Shown one piece after another: positions 50,166 through 58,064 of a stretch of 64,000 bases of DNA. Every line of letters starts with the position of its first letter. Within the stretch, counting starts at the first letter, position 1. The stretch spans positions 744,001 to 808,000 of the forward strand of contig NZ_JACIBU010000001.1 in NCBI RefSeq assembly GCF_014195485.1, in the 5' to 3' direction. The position numbers were made by a program, and so were the translations under genes. The stretch comes from Modestobacter versicolor. GTDB taxonomy: Bacteria > Actinomycetota > Actinomycetes > Mycobacteriales > Geodermatophilaceae. The notes under the pieces were generated by a model, which saw nothing but the letters and a program-made list of their open reading frames with translations, did no database searches and had not been told where the DNA came from.

Positions 50166-50307
50166 CCTCCGGTCCGGCCGGACGGCGTCCGCCCGGGCCC
50201 TGTCGTCCCGACCTCGGGCGCTACGTCAATTGACCCGTTTCTGCCCGCGGCCGGCCCGCCGGGCCGGTGCGTCCTTGACCGGTGCTGTGAGCGGGGTCAT
50301 GCTCGAC

Positions 50308-50342
50308 GTGCGACATCGCACCAGGCGTTCAGATATCGCACA
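50308..50342. promoter_or_regulatory. Candidate IclR-type operators upstream of the selenoprotein operon
   Basis: GTGCGA-CA-TCGCAC (50308-50321) is a perfect palindrome; GTTCAGATATCGCACA (50327-50342) agrees at 12 of 16 positions with the PcaU-type site GTTCGATAATCGCACA. The shared ATCGCAC half-sites are 20 bp apart, two helical turns. The IclR gene at 57214 is the likely partner. Confidence 0.5.
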
Positions 50343-50395
50343 CCGCGAGACGGCCCGGTCCGATACGACCCGTCCAGCGCCCGACGGAGGCGACG

Positions 50396-51232
50396 ATGAC
50401 CCGCAGCACGGCAGAACGAGCGCCCGCCCCGGTGGCGGCCGATGCCGCCCCCCGCCCGCAGCTCCAGGTGAGCGGGGTGAACAAGACCTACCAGGCCCGC
50501 CGGGGTGAGGTGCACGCCCTCAGCGACGTGAACCTGACCATCGGGCGGGGGGAGTTCATCTCCCTGGTCGGCCGGTCGGGGTGTGGGAAGACGACGTTGC
50601 TGCGGATCCTGGCCGGGCTGCTGCCGCCCACCTCGGGGGTGGTGGAGGCCGACGGGGAGAGCATCTGGCGCAACGGCAAGCGCAACGACGAGGCGTTCAA
50701 GCAGTTCGGGTTGGTGTTCCAGGACGCCAACCTGTTCCCCTGGTACACCGTGGCGGAGAACGTGTCGCTGCCGCTGAAGCTGCGCGGGATGGGCAAGAAG
50801 GCCCGCCTGGCGCGGGCGGGGGAGCTGTGCGAGCTGGTCGGGCTGCCCGGCTTCGAGAACGCCTACCCCCGGGAGCTGTCCGGTGGGATGCGGCAGCGGG
50901 CGGCGATCGCCCGCGCGCTGTCCTACGACCCGACCATCCTGCTGATGGACGAGCCCTTCGGCGCCCTGGACGCCCTCACCCGGGACAAGATGAACCTGGA
51001 GCTGCAGAACATCCACGCCCAGGCCGGGGCCACCGTGGTGTTCGTGACCCACTCCATCCCCGAGGCGGTGTTCCTGGCCGACCGGGTCGTGCTGCTCACC
51101 CCCCGACCGGGCCGGATCCGGTCGGTCACCCCCGTCTCGCTGGCCCGCCCCCGCTCGCTGGTCACCGAGACCAGCCAGGAGTTCCAAGACGTCGTCCGGG
51201 TGCTGCGCAGCGAGCTGGACGAGGAGGACTGA
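50396..51232 (+). CDS. ABC transporter ATP-binding protein, NitT/TauT type
   Basis: 278 aa. Walker A GRSGCGKTT near residue 59, Q-loop FGLVFQDANLFPWYTVAENV, signature LSGGMRQRAAIARALSYDP, Walker B ILLMDEPFGALDALTR, H-loop VTHSIPEA. The FPW after the Q-loop and GALDALTR are typical of nitrate/sulfonate/taurine importers. First gene of the selenoprotein operon; its stop overlaps the permease start by one base. No substrate-binding protein gene is present nearby. Confidence 0.92.
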   Translation: MTRSTAERAPAPVAADAAPRPQLQVSGVNKTYQARRGEVHALSDVNLTIGRGEFISLVGRSGCGKTTLLRILAGLLPPTSGVVEADGESIWRNGKRNDEAFKQFGLVFQDANLFPWYTVAENVSLPLKLRGMGKKARLARAGELCELVGLPGFENAYPRELSGGMRQRAAIARALSYDPTILLMDEPFGALDALTRDKMNLELQNIHAQAGATVVFVTHSIPEAVFLADRVVLLTPRPGRIRSVTPVSLARPRSLVTETSQEFQDVVRVLRSELDEED

Positions 51233-52104
51233 TGACCACCACCAGCAACCACCCGATCAGCGAAGACGCCACCCCCGCCAGCGCCACCGATGGTGGCGCG
51301 CGCAGGTCGGGGTTGTTCGGGGACCGGGAACGGCTGATGAAGGTGCTGCCCTGGATCTCCAGCCCCATCCTGCTGCTCCTACTGCTGGGCAGCTGGCAGT
51401 TCGCCGTCTCGGTGGTCGGGGTCTCGGAGTTCATCCTCCCCGCCCCCTCTGCCGTCTGGGACTCCCTGGTCACCCTGCTGTCCGGGTCGGCGGTCTACCA
51501 CGACATCTGGATCACCCTCACCGAGGTCCTCATCGGCTTCGCCGTGGCACTCATCGCCGGGGTCGCGATCGGCGCGGTGCTGGGCCGGGTCGTCTGGCTC
51601 GAGCGCGCCGTGCAGCCGGCGATGGTCGCCTTCCAGGTCGTGCCCAAGGTCGCGTTCATCCCGATCTTCGTGATCTGGTTCGGCTTCGGCACCACCTCCA
51701 AGATCATCATGGCGGCGATCCTGGCGTTCTTCCCGATCATGCTCAACGTGATGCTCGGGGTCCGCTCGGTCGACCGCGGTCACCGCGACGTCATGCGCGG
51801 GCTGGGTGCGACCCGCTGGGCCACCTTCCGCAACCTGGAACTGCCCTCCACGCTGCCCTACGTGTTCGCCGGCGCCGAGGTCGCCATCGTCTTCGCCGTC
51901 ATCGGCGCCATCGTCGGGGAGTACCTCGGTGGCAGCGAAGGCCTCGGCCACCTCGTCGTCTCCAGCCTCAACGCACTCGATGCACCCCAGCTGTTCGCCG
52001 TGATCATCCTGCTCGCCCTGATGGGCTCCCTGCTGTATCTCGCCGTCACCACCACCAAACGCCTGGTCATCCCCTGGCACGACTCCGTCGCAGGACAGCA
52101 GTGA
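51232..52104 (+). CDS. ABC transporter permease, NitT/TauT type
   Basis: 290 aa, six membrane segments from about residue 40. The SsuC/TauC-like EAA region is HRDVMRGLGATRWATFRNLELPSTLPYVFAGAEVAIVFAVIGAIVGEYLG; VPKVAFIPIFVIWFGFGTTSKI is equally characteristic. It forms the importer channel with the ATPase encoded upstream. The receptor must be encoded elsewhere or be replaced by another protein. Confidence 0.92.
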   Translation: MTTTSNHPISEDATPASATDGGARRSGLFGDRERLMKVLPWISSPILLLLLLGSWQFAVSVVGVSEFILPAPSAVWDSLVTLLSGSAVYHDIWITLTEVLIGFAVALIAGVAIGAVLGRVVWLERAVQPAMVAFQVVPKVAFIPIFVIWFGFGTTSKIIMAAILAFFPIMLNVMLGVRSVDRGHRDVMRGLGATRWATFRNLELPSTLPYVFAGAEVAIVFAVIGAIVGEYLGGSEGLGHLVVSSLNALDAPQLFAVIILLALMGSLLYLAVTTTKRLVIPWHDSVAGQQ

Positions 52105-53207
52105 GCGTCGAGGCGGCAGCCGGCAGCGAGGTGGACGTCGACATCGACGACGTCCGCCGGGCGCTGGAGCACTACGCGAGCAAGGGCTGGAGTGACGGCC
52201 TGCCGGTGATGCCGGTGACCGAGAGCTACCTGGCCGAGTTCCTGGCCACCACCGACCGCGCGCCGTCGGACGTGGTCTTCGAGATGCCGCACCTCAACCG
52301 CACCTGCACGGTGCGCGCGGCGGCGATCAACGCCGGGCTGGCCGGCTGCCTGCCGGAGTACTTCCCGGTGGTGCTGGCCGCCTGGGAGGCGCTCACCCTG
52401 GACGGCTACGCGACCCGTGGCATCTGGCAGAGCACCACCGGCACCGCACCGCTGCTGATCGTCAACGGCCCGGTGCGCGAGCGGATCGGGCTGAACAGCC
52501 GGGGCAACGTGTTCGGCTCCGGCTTCCGGGCCAACGCCACCATCGGCCGGGCCATCCGGCTCACCGCCATCAACGTCTTCGGGCTGCGGCCGCACGAGCT
52601 GGACCAGGCGACCCAGGGCACGCCGGCGAAGTACACCGCCTGCATCGCCGAGAACGAGGAGCAGAGCCCCTGGCCGGCGCTGCACGTCGAGCACGGGATG
52701 AGCGCGGCCGACAGCGCGGTCACCGGCATGGTCGTCCGCTCGGTGCTGCACATCGAGGCCCGGCACACCGTCGTCCCCGAGCAGCTCGCGCTGGACCTGG
52801 CCGGCTCGCTGGCCCGCACCGGCGCGCTGATCCACGAGACCATCAGCGGCTGCCTGGTGCTCGGCCCCGAGCACGCCGAGCTGTTCGCCCGGGCCGGCTG
52901 GAGCAAGACCGACGTCCGGCAGGCGGTGTACGAGCGGGCCTGGAACAGCCGGGAGGCGCTGGCCGCCGTCGGCAAGGACGCGGTCTCCCGCAGCACCCGC
53001 TGGCGGGTGCCGGCCGACCACCCCGACGCCGTCCCCGACCGGGCGTCGGAGGCCGGCGGCGACCGGGTCGAGGTGCTGAACTCGCCCGAGGCCCTGCTCG
53101 TCGTGGTCGCCGGTGCCAACAACTCCGGCGTCTCCGCCGTCATCGAGACCTTCGGCCCGCGCGGCGGTGCACCGTCGACCGCCCGGGTGGCCGAGCCCCG
53201 CCCATGA
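52101..53207 (+). CDS. Conserved protein of unknown function in the selenoprotein operon
   Basis: 368 aa, no signal peptide or membrane segments. I do not recognise a named domain. Conserved-looking blocks include GWSDGLPVMPVTESYL (residues 29-44), LNRTCTVRAAAINAGLAGCLPEYFPVVLAAWEAL, LLIVNGPVRERIGLNSRGNVFGSGFRANATIGRAIRLTAINVFG, KYTACIAENEEQSPW and the C-terminal LLVVVAGANNSGV. Proteins with this GWSDGLPV/NGP.R..G.NS pattern are, to my recollection, found beside UGSC-motif proteins. Two Cys lie in the TCTV and GCLPEYFP segments. It may be a catalytic partner of the selenoprotein; that is inference. GTG start overlaps the permease stop. Confidence 0.8.
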   Translation: MSVEAAAGSEVDVDIDDVRRALEHYASKGWSDGLPVMPVTESYLAEFLATTDRAPSDVVFEMPHLNRTCTVRAAAINAGLAGCLPEYFPVVLAAWEALTLDGYATRGIWQSTTGTAPLLIVNGPVRERIGLNSRGNVFGSGFRANATIGRAIRLTAINVFGLRPHELDQATQGTPAKYTACIAENEEQSPWPALHVEHGMSAADSAVTGMVVRSVLHIEARHTVVPEQLALDLAGSLARTGALIHETISGCLVLGPEHAELFARAGWSKTDVRQAVYERAWNSREALAAVGKDAVSRSTRWRVPADHPDAVPDRASEAGGDRVEVLNSPEALLVVVAGANNSGVSAVIETFGPRGGAPSTARVAEPRP

Positions 53208-53235
53208 GCACCACCCCCACCGAGAGGACACCGCG

Positions 53236-53517
53236 ATGAGCACCGTGGACACCACCGGGCAGCAGACCCCGGCCGGCGACGACCAGCAGGTCGACGAGGC
53301 GCTGCAGGGGCTGCGCGACGTCCTGGCCGCCGACGGGTACGTGCTGGGCTGGTCCCGGCAGGGCGACGCCGAGCTGGTCGTGCAGGTCGCCGCGGGTGAG
53401 GGCGCCTGCGAGGACTGCCTGGTCCCGGAGACGGTGATGCACGCGATCCTCACCGACGCGCTCACCTCGACCCCGTACTCGGTCGCCCGGGTCGAGCTGC
53501 CGGCCGGAGCCAAGTGA
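53236..53517 (+). CDS. Small CxxC protein (NifU-C-terminal-like size and pattern)
   Basis: 93 aa from ATG 53236. After a polar N-terminus come two short strands and GACEDCLVPETVMHAILTDAL, a CxxC at the start of a helix, as in small redox or Fe-S carrier domains. No family is certain. Overlapped by the FAD oxidoreductase start (GTGA). A thiol pair next to an FAD enzyme, a probable Fe-S dehydratase and a selenoprotein suggests electron or metal transfer among them, which is speculative. Confidence 0.7.
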   Translation: MSTVDTTGQQTPAGDDQQVDEALQGLRDVLAADGYVLGWSRQGDAELVVQVAAGEGACEDCLVPETVMHAILTDALTSTPYSVARVELPAGAK

Positions 53518-54878
53518 CGGCGGTCCGCCCGGGCGCTGCGACGCTCGTCGAACCCAGCCGGGAGATCCCGGTCCACGGCGAGTTCGACGTCGTGGTCATC
53601 GGCGGCGGCCCGGCCGGGCTGATGGCGGCCACCGCGGCCGCCCGGCAGGGCCGCTCGACGCTGCTGGTGGAGCGCTACGGCTTCCTCGGGGGCGCCGGCA
53701 CCGCCGGCGGGCTGAGCACCTTCTGCGGGCTGCACGCCAAGGTGCACGGCGAGCACGTCCAGGTGGTGCACGGGCTGGCCGACGAGCTGCTCGAGCGGCT
53801 GGCCAAGCTCGACGGGCTCTCGGCCCCGCACCTGACGATCAACGACGGCATCCTGGCCCAGGCCTTCGACATCTCCAGCTACAAGCTGGCCGCCGACGAG
53901 CTGGTCACCGGTGCCGGGGCCGGGCTGCTCTTCCACGCCATGGCCGTGGCGGTGGTGATGACCGACGAGGCCACCATCGACGCGGTGGTCATCGAGTCCA
54001 AGTCCGGCCGGGCCGCCGTCCGCGGTCGGGTGTTCATCGACGCCTCCGGGGACGCCGACGTCGCCGCCTGGGCCGGCGTCCCGTTCGAGACCTCGCCGCA
54101 CCTGCTCTTCCCGTCGATGATGTTCCGGATCAACGGGGTCGACGTGGCAGCGGCGGGAGAGCGGCCCTGGCGCACCGTCGAGCGGCTGATGGACGAGGCC
54201 GAGCAGGCCGGCACCCACCGCTTCCCGCGGAAGAAGCCGATCGTCCGGCCGCAGCGCAACCCGCTGGAGTGGCGGGCCAACCTGACCCAGCTGAGCAACG
54301 CCGACGGCAGCGCGATCGACGGCACCGACGTCGAGCAGCTGACCCGCGGCGAGCTGCAGGGCCGCCAGCAGGTGTTCGACGCCTTCGCCTTCATCCGCGA
54401 CCGCACCCCGGGCTTCGGCAGCTCCTACATCGTCGACATCGCCCCGCAGGTCGGCATCCGGGAGACCCGCCGGGTGGTCGGCGACCACGTGCTCACCGAG
54501 GACGACGTGCTGGACTGCGTGGACTTCCCCGACACCATCGGGGTCAACGGCTGGCCGGTCGAGGCGCACGTCGCCGGCACCGTCGAGTTCCGCTGGCAGC
54601 GCGGGGAGGACTCCCGCGGGTTCAACCAGCTGCCCTACCGGATGCTGCTGCCGCAGCGCGTGGACAACCTGCTCGTCGTCGGCCGGTGCGCCTCGATGAC
54701 GCAGATGGGCCAGTCCTCGGCGCGGGTCACCGGCCCGTGCTTCGCCATGGGCCAGGCCGCCGGTACCGCGGCCGCCCTCGCGCTGGACGACGGCAGCACG
54801 CTGCGCGGTGTCGACGTGGGCCGGCTCCAGCAGCGGCTGCGCGGCGACGGCGCCTTCCTCGGGGACGAGCCGGCGTGA
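53514..54878 (+). CDS. FAD-dependent oxidoreductase (FAD_oxidored family)
   Basis: 454 aa. Rossmann motif DVVVIGGGPAGLMAATAAARQG at residues 25-46, then ERYGFLGGAGTAGGLSTFCGL and GRVFIDASGDADVAAWAGVPFE, and the C-terminal NLLVVGRCASMTQMGQSSARVTGPCFAMGQAAGTAAAL. This is the PF12831-type flavoprotein architecture, often paired with other enzymes in sugar-acid and thiol redox loci. The Cys in FCGL and RCAS could be redox active. Overlaps neighbours at both ends by four bases. Confidence 0.88.
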   Translation: MTAVRPGAATLVEPSREIPVHGEFDVVVIGGGPAGLMAATAAARQGRSTLLVERYGFLGGAGTAGGLSTFCGLHAKVHGEHVQVVHGLADELLERLAKLDGLSAPHLTINDGILAQAFDISSYKLAADELVTGAGAGLLFHAMAVAVVMTDEATIDAVVIESKSGRAAVRGRVFIDASGDADVAAWAGVPFETSPHLLFPSMMFRINGVDVAAAGERPWRTVERLMDEAEQAGTHRFPRKKPIVRPQRNPLEWRANLTQLSNADGSAIDGTDVEQLTRGELQGRQQVFDAFAFIRDRTPGFGSSYIVDIAPQVGIRETRRVVGDHVLTEDDVLDCVDFPDTIGVNGWPVEAHVAGTVEFRWQRGEDSRGFNQLPYRMLLPQRVDNLLVVGRCASMTQMGQSSARVTGPCFAMGQAAGTAAALALDDGSTLRGVDVGRLQQRLRGDGAFLGDEPA

Positions 54879-56545
54879 GGGAGCTGCGGAGCAACTTCGA
54901 GCCCGGCACCACCCGCTGGGCGATGCGGCGGGCGCAGTGGACGGCGCTGGGCATCCCCGAGGCGGACATGGAGAAGCCCAAGATCGCCATCGTCAACAGC
55001 TCGTCGGGGCTGGCCAGCTGCTTCAGCCACCTCGACGGCATCGTCGGCCCGTTGAAGGAGGCCGTCCGGGCGGCCGGCGGGGTGCCCTTCGAGGTGCGGA
55101 CGGCGGCGCCCAGCGACGCGATCACCAGCGCCGGCCGGGCCGGGCAGTACATCCTGCCCACCCGCGACCTGGTGGCCAGCGACATCGAGGTGGCCGTCGA
55201 GGGGGCGCTGCTGGACGGCATGGTCACCCTCGCCTCCTGCGACAAGACCACCCCCGCCCAGCTGATGGCCGCCGCCCGGCTGGACATCCCGACGATCGTG
55301 GTCGGCTGCGGCTACCAGCCCTCGGGGCTGTTCCGCGGTGAGCACGTCGACTTCGAGGACGTCTTCCTCTACGCCGGGCACGTGGCCACCGGGAAGATGA
55401 CGGTCGAGGACCTCGCCGAGATGGCGAGCAACGCCGTCACGGGCCCGGGCGTCTGCGCCGGGATGGGCACCGCCAACTCCATGCACATCGCCACCGAGGC
55501 GCTGGGCATGGCGCTGCCGGGCAGCACCCCGGTGCTCGCGAACAGCCCGCGGATGTGGGACGCGGTGCGGGCAGCCGGTGCCCGGATCGTCGAGATGGTC
55601 GACGAGGACCTGCGCCCGCGCACCGTGCTCACCCCGGGTGCCTTCCGCAACGCGGTCGCCGCTGTGCTCGCCGTCAGCGGCTCGGTCAACTGCGTGAAGC
55701 ACCTGCAGGCGGTGGCCGTCGAGGCCGGCTGCGACGTCGACGTGATCGCGCTGTTCGAGGAGCTCGCCGGGCAGGTGCCGCTGCTGTCGGCGGTCAAGCC
55801 CAACGGCGACCGGCAGATCGACGAGTTCGAGGCCGCGGGCGGGGCGCAGGCGCTGCTGCACCAGCTGCGGCCCTTCCTGGACCTGGACCAGCTGACCGTG
55901 TCCGGCGCGACGCAGCGGGAGGTGCTCGGCGGGGTCACCGTCGCCGACCCCGACGTCATCCGCCCGGTCGGGGACCCGCTGGCCCGCCACCCCGGGGTGA
56001 TGGTCGTCCGCGGGTCGCTCGCCCCGGACGGCGCGCTGGTCAAGCGCACCGTCGCCGACGACGGCATCAAGCAGTTCAGCGGCCCGGCCCGGGTGTTCCG
56101 CTCCCGCGAGGAGGGGCTCGCCGCGATCCGCGGCGGCGAGGTGCGGGCCGGCCAGGTGCTGGTGCTCAGCGGGCTGGGCCTGCGCGGCGCCCCGGGGATG
56201 GGCTTCACCTCGGCGTTCATCTTCGCCCTGGACGGCGCCGGCCTCGGCGACGAGGTGGTGGTGGTGACCGACGGGCAGATGTCCGGCCTGGTCAACAAGG
56301 GCCTGGTGGTGGCCGAGGTCGCGCCGGAAGCGGCGCTCGGCGGCCCGCTGGCGCTGGTCGAGGACGGCGACGTCATCAGCGTCGACGTCGAGGCCCGCAC
56401 GGTCGACCTGGACGTCGACCCGGCCGTGCTCGAGGAACGGCGGGGCCGCCTGGCGCCGCCGGAGACGCCCAGCGGCTGCGGCTGGCTGTCGGTGTACGCC
56501 CGGTCGGTCCAGCCGGTGTCCCGCGGCGCCACGCTCGGCGCCTGA
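54875..56545 (+). CDS. Dihydroxy-acid/sugar-acid dehydratase (IlvD/Edd family)
   Basis: 556 aa, the usual family length. Three Cys align with the Fe-S cluster ligands: C49 (LASCFSH), C122 (LASCDKTTPAQ) and C194 (GVCAGMGTANSM). The C-terminal half has VVVTDGQMSG and GLVVAEVAPEAALGGPLALVEDGD. It removes water from a 2,3-dihydroxy acid to give a 2-keto acid. Being outside any branched-chain biosynthesis context, it is more likely a catabolic sugar-acid enzyme. Coupled to the FAD gene by GTGA and followed after 24 bp by the selenoprotein gene. Confidence 0.92.
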   Translation: MRELRSNFEPGTTRWAMRRAQWTALGIPEADMEKPKIAIVNSSSGLASCFSHLDGIVGPLKEAVRAAGGVPFEVRTAAPSDAITSAGRAGQYILPTRDLVASDIEVAVEGALLDGMVTLASCDKTTPAQLMAAARLDIPTIVVGCGYQPSGLFRGEHVDFEDVFLYAGHVATGKMTVEDLAEMASNAVTGPGVCAGMGTANSMHIATEALGMALPGSTPVLANSPRMWDAVRAAGARIVEMVDEDLRPRTVLTPGAFRNAVAAVLAVSGSVNCVKHLQAVAVEAGCDVDVIALFEELAGQVPLLSAVKPNGDRQIDEFEAAGGAQALLHQLRPFLDLDQLTVSGATQREVLGGVTVADPDVIRPVGDPLARHPGVMVVRGSLAPDGALVKRTVADDGIKQFSGPARVFRSREEGLAAIRGGEVRAGQVLVLSGLGLRGAPGMGFTSAFIFALDGAGLGDEVVVVTDGQMSGLVNKGLVVAEVAPEAALGGPLALVEDGDVISVDVEARTVDLDVDPAVLEERRGRLAPPETPSGCGWLSVYARSVQPVSRGATLGA

Positions 56546-56569
56546 CCGACCGATGAGGAGGAGACAGAC

Positions 56570-57103
56570 GTGACCCGCGAAGTCCTGCTCGACCCGACCG
56601 GCGACGGCGACGGTGCCGGCGACACCCGGCTGGCGCCGCGGCTGCGCAGCCTGAAGGGGGCGCGGATCGGCCTGCTGGACAACACCAAGCCGAACGCCTC
56701 GGTGGTGCTCGCCGAGGTGGCCCGCCAGCTGCGCCGCGACTTCGACGCCGGCGAGGTGACCACCTACGTCAAGGGCTACTTCGGCACCCCGGTGGAGGAG
56801 AGCCAGATTCAGCAGATCCTCAAGAACTGCGACTTCGTCGTGGCCGGGATCGGCGATTAGGGCTCCTGCAGCGCGGCCAGTGTGGCCGACGGAGTCCTGC
56901 TGGAGCGGGCCGGTGTGCCCGCCGTCAGCATCTGCACCGACGCGTTCCGGGTCCCTGGCGAGGCGATGGCCAAGGCCTACGGGTTCCCCGGCTACCGGTT
57001 CCTGGTGGTCCCGCACCCGCTCGCCAGCCTGGACCAGCAGCAGATCAGCGAGCGGGTCTCCACCGCGCTCGCCGAGCTGGTGGGCATCGTCGTCAGCGGC
57101 TGA
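56570..57103 (+). CDS. UGSC-motif selenoprotein with selenocysteine encoded by UAG
   Basis: 177 aa read through one in-frame UAG (56858-56860, codon 97). The N-terminal half ends VVAGIGD; then come [UAG]-GSC and SAASVADGVLLERAGVPAVSICTDAF, so the stop falls exactly on the U of the UGSC motif. The frame is otherwise open to a UGA at 57103, and similarity to the family runs across the codon. GAGGAG precedes the GTG start. UGSC proteins normally have UGA-coded Sec or Cys here. UAG-decoded selenocysteine has been reported for Geodermatophilus and Blastococcus, consistent with this genome. U97 and C100 form a UxxC redox pair. The function is unknown; a simple nonsense mutation is the alternative. 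The SelA/B/D machinery and tRNA-Sec are not in this window. Confidence 0.88.
56861..56897 (+). promoter_or_regulatory. SECIS-like hairpin directly after the UAG codon
   Basis: GGCTCC (56861-56866) can pair with GGAGTCC (56891-56897, one bulged T). An upper stem GGCC/GGCC (56875-56878, 56884-56887) carries loop AGTGT, which holds the G-U expected in a bacterial SECIS loop. The loop begins 18 nt after the codon, within the known spacing range. GC-rich coding sequence forms hairpins easily, so the prediction is moderate. Confidence 0.5.
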
Positions 57104-57213
57104 GCCGACGGTGGGGGTGGGGTCGCCCGGGAGGGCGGCCCCACCTCGGCGGCACCGGCCGGCCGGCGGTCGTGGCACACTCCGGGCCCGCGCACGACCA
57201 CCGGGCCGACGAG

Positions 57214-58038
57214 GTGACTGACACGGAGCAGGACGAGTCCCTGGAGCGGGGCGACCACTACGCCAAGACCTTCGCCCGGGGCCTGGAGACGATCCGGGCG
57301 TTCAGCCCCGAGGAGCCCGAGCTCTCGGTGAGCGACGTCGCCCGCAAGACCGGCATGCCGCGGGCCGCCGCCCGCCGCTTCCTGCTCACCCTGCTCGACC
57401 TCGGCTACGTCGGGGTCACCGCCGAGCGCCGGTTCTTCCTGCGCCCCGCCGTGCTCGAGCTGGGCTTCACCTACCTGTCGACGCTGACGCTGCCGCAGCT
57501 GGCCCGGCCGCGGCTGGTCGAGCTGACCGCCGAGCTGGGGGAGACCACCAGCCTCGGCGTCCGGGACGGCGACGACATCGTCTACGTCGCCCACGTCCCG
57601 GTGCGCCGCACGTTCAGCGCCGGCATCACGGTCGGCACCCGGGGCCCGGCGTACCTCAGCTCCCACGGACGGGTGCTCCTCGGCGCGCTGCCGCCGGCCG
57701 AGCTCGAGGCCTACCTGCAGCGGGTCCGGCTGGAGCGGCGCACCACGCACACCGTGCCCGACCGCGAGGCGCTGCGGCAGCGCATCGAGGAGGGCCGCGC
57801 CCAGGGCTGGGTCGCCGTCGACGAGGAGCTGGAGGACGGCGTCACCTCCCTCGCGGTGCCGGTGCACGGACCGGACGGCGACGTCGTCGCCTCGCTCAAC
57901 CTCGCGAGCCACAGCAACCGCGAGTCCGTCGGCGCCCGGCGGCCGCAGACCATCGCCGCCCTCCAGCGGACCGCGGCCGCGCTCACCCGGGAGCTGCGGC
58001 TGCTGGGCGGGACCACCGACACCCGCAACCGGCTCTGA
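57214..58038 (+). CDS. IclR-family transcriptional regulator
   Basis: 274 aa from GTG 57214 (an upstream GTG at 57172 is possible). HTH: AKTFARGLETIRAFSPEEPELSVSDVARKTGMPRAAARRFLLTLLDLGYV. The C-terminal effector domain includes GDDIVYVAHVPVRRTFSAGITVGTRGPAYLSSHGRVLLGALPPAELEAYL. It is of the PcaU/PobR branch and is separated by 110 bp from the selenoprotein gene. The PcaU-like sites at 50308-50342 are its likely target, so the effector is probably the imported substrate or an intermediate. Confidence 0.92.
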   Translation: MTDTEQDESLERGDHYAKTFARGLETIRAFSPEEPELSVSDVARKTGMPRAAARRFLLTLLDLGYVGVTAERRFFLRPAVLELGFTYLSTLTLPQLARPRLVELTAELGETTSLGVRDGDDIVYVAHVPVRRTFSAGITVGTRGPAYLSSHGRVLLGALPPAELEAYLQRVRLERRTTHTVPDREALRQRIEEGRAQGWVAVDEELEDGVTSLAVPVHGPDGDVVASLNLASHSNRESVGARRPQTIAALQRTAAALTRELRLLGGTTDTRNRL

Positions 58039-58064
58039 GCGGTCGGCCACGGCAGGATGAGCCG

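Noticed and set aside
51858..54569. 903-codon open frame on the minus strand
   Set aside because: Antisense shadow of the selenoprotein operon genes; low-complexity translation with no family motif.
56570..56860. Pseudogene reading of the UGSC gene (stop codon as plain nonsense mutation)
   Set aside because: The stop lies precisely at the Sec position, the downstream frame is fully conserved, and the lineage is one with reported UAG-coded selenocysteine.
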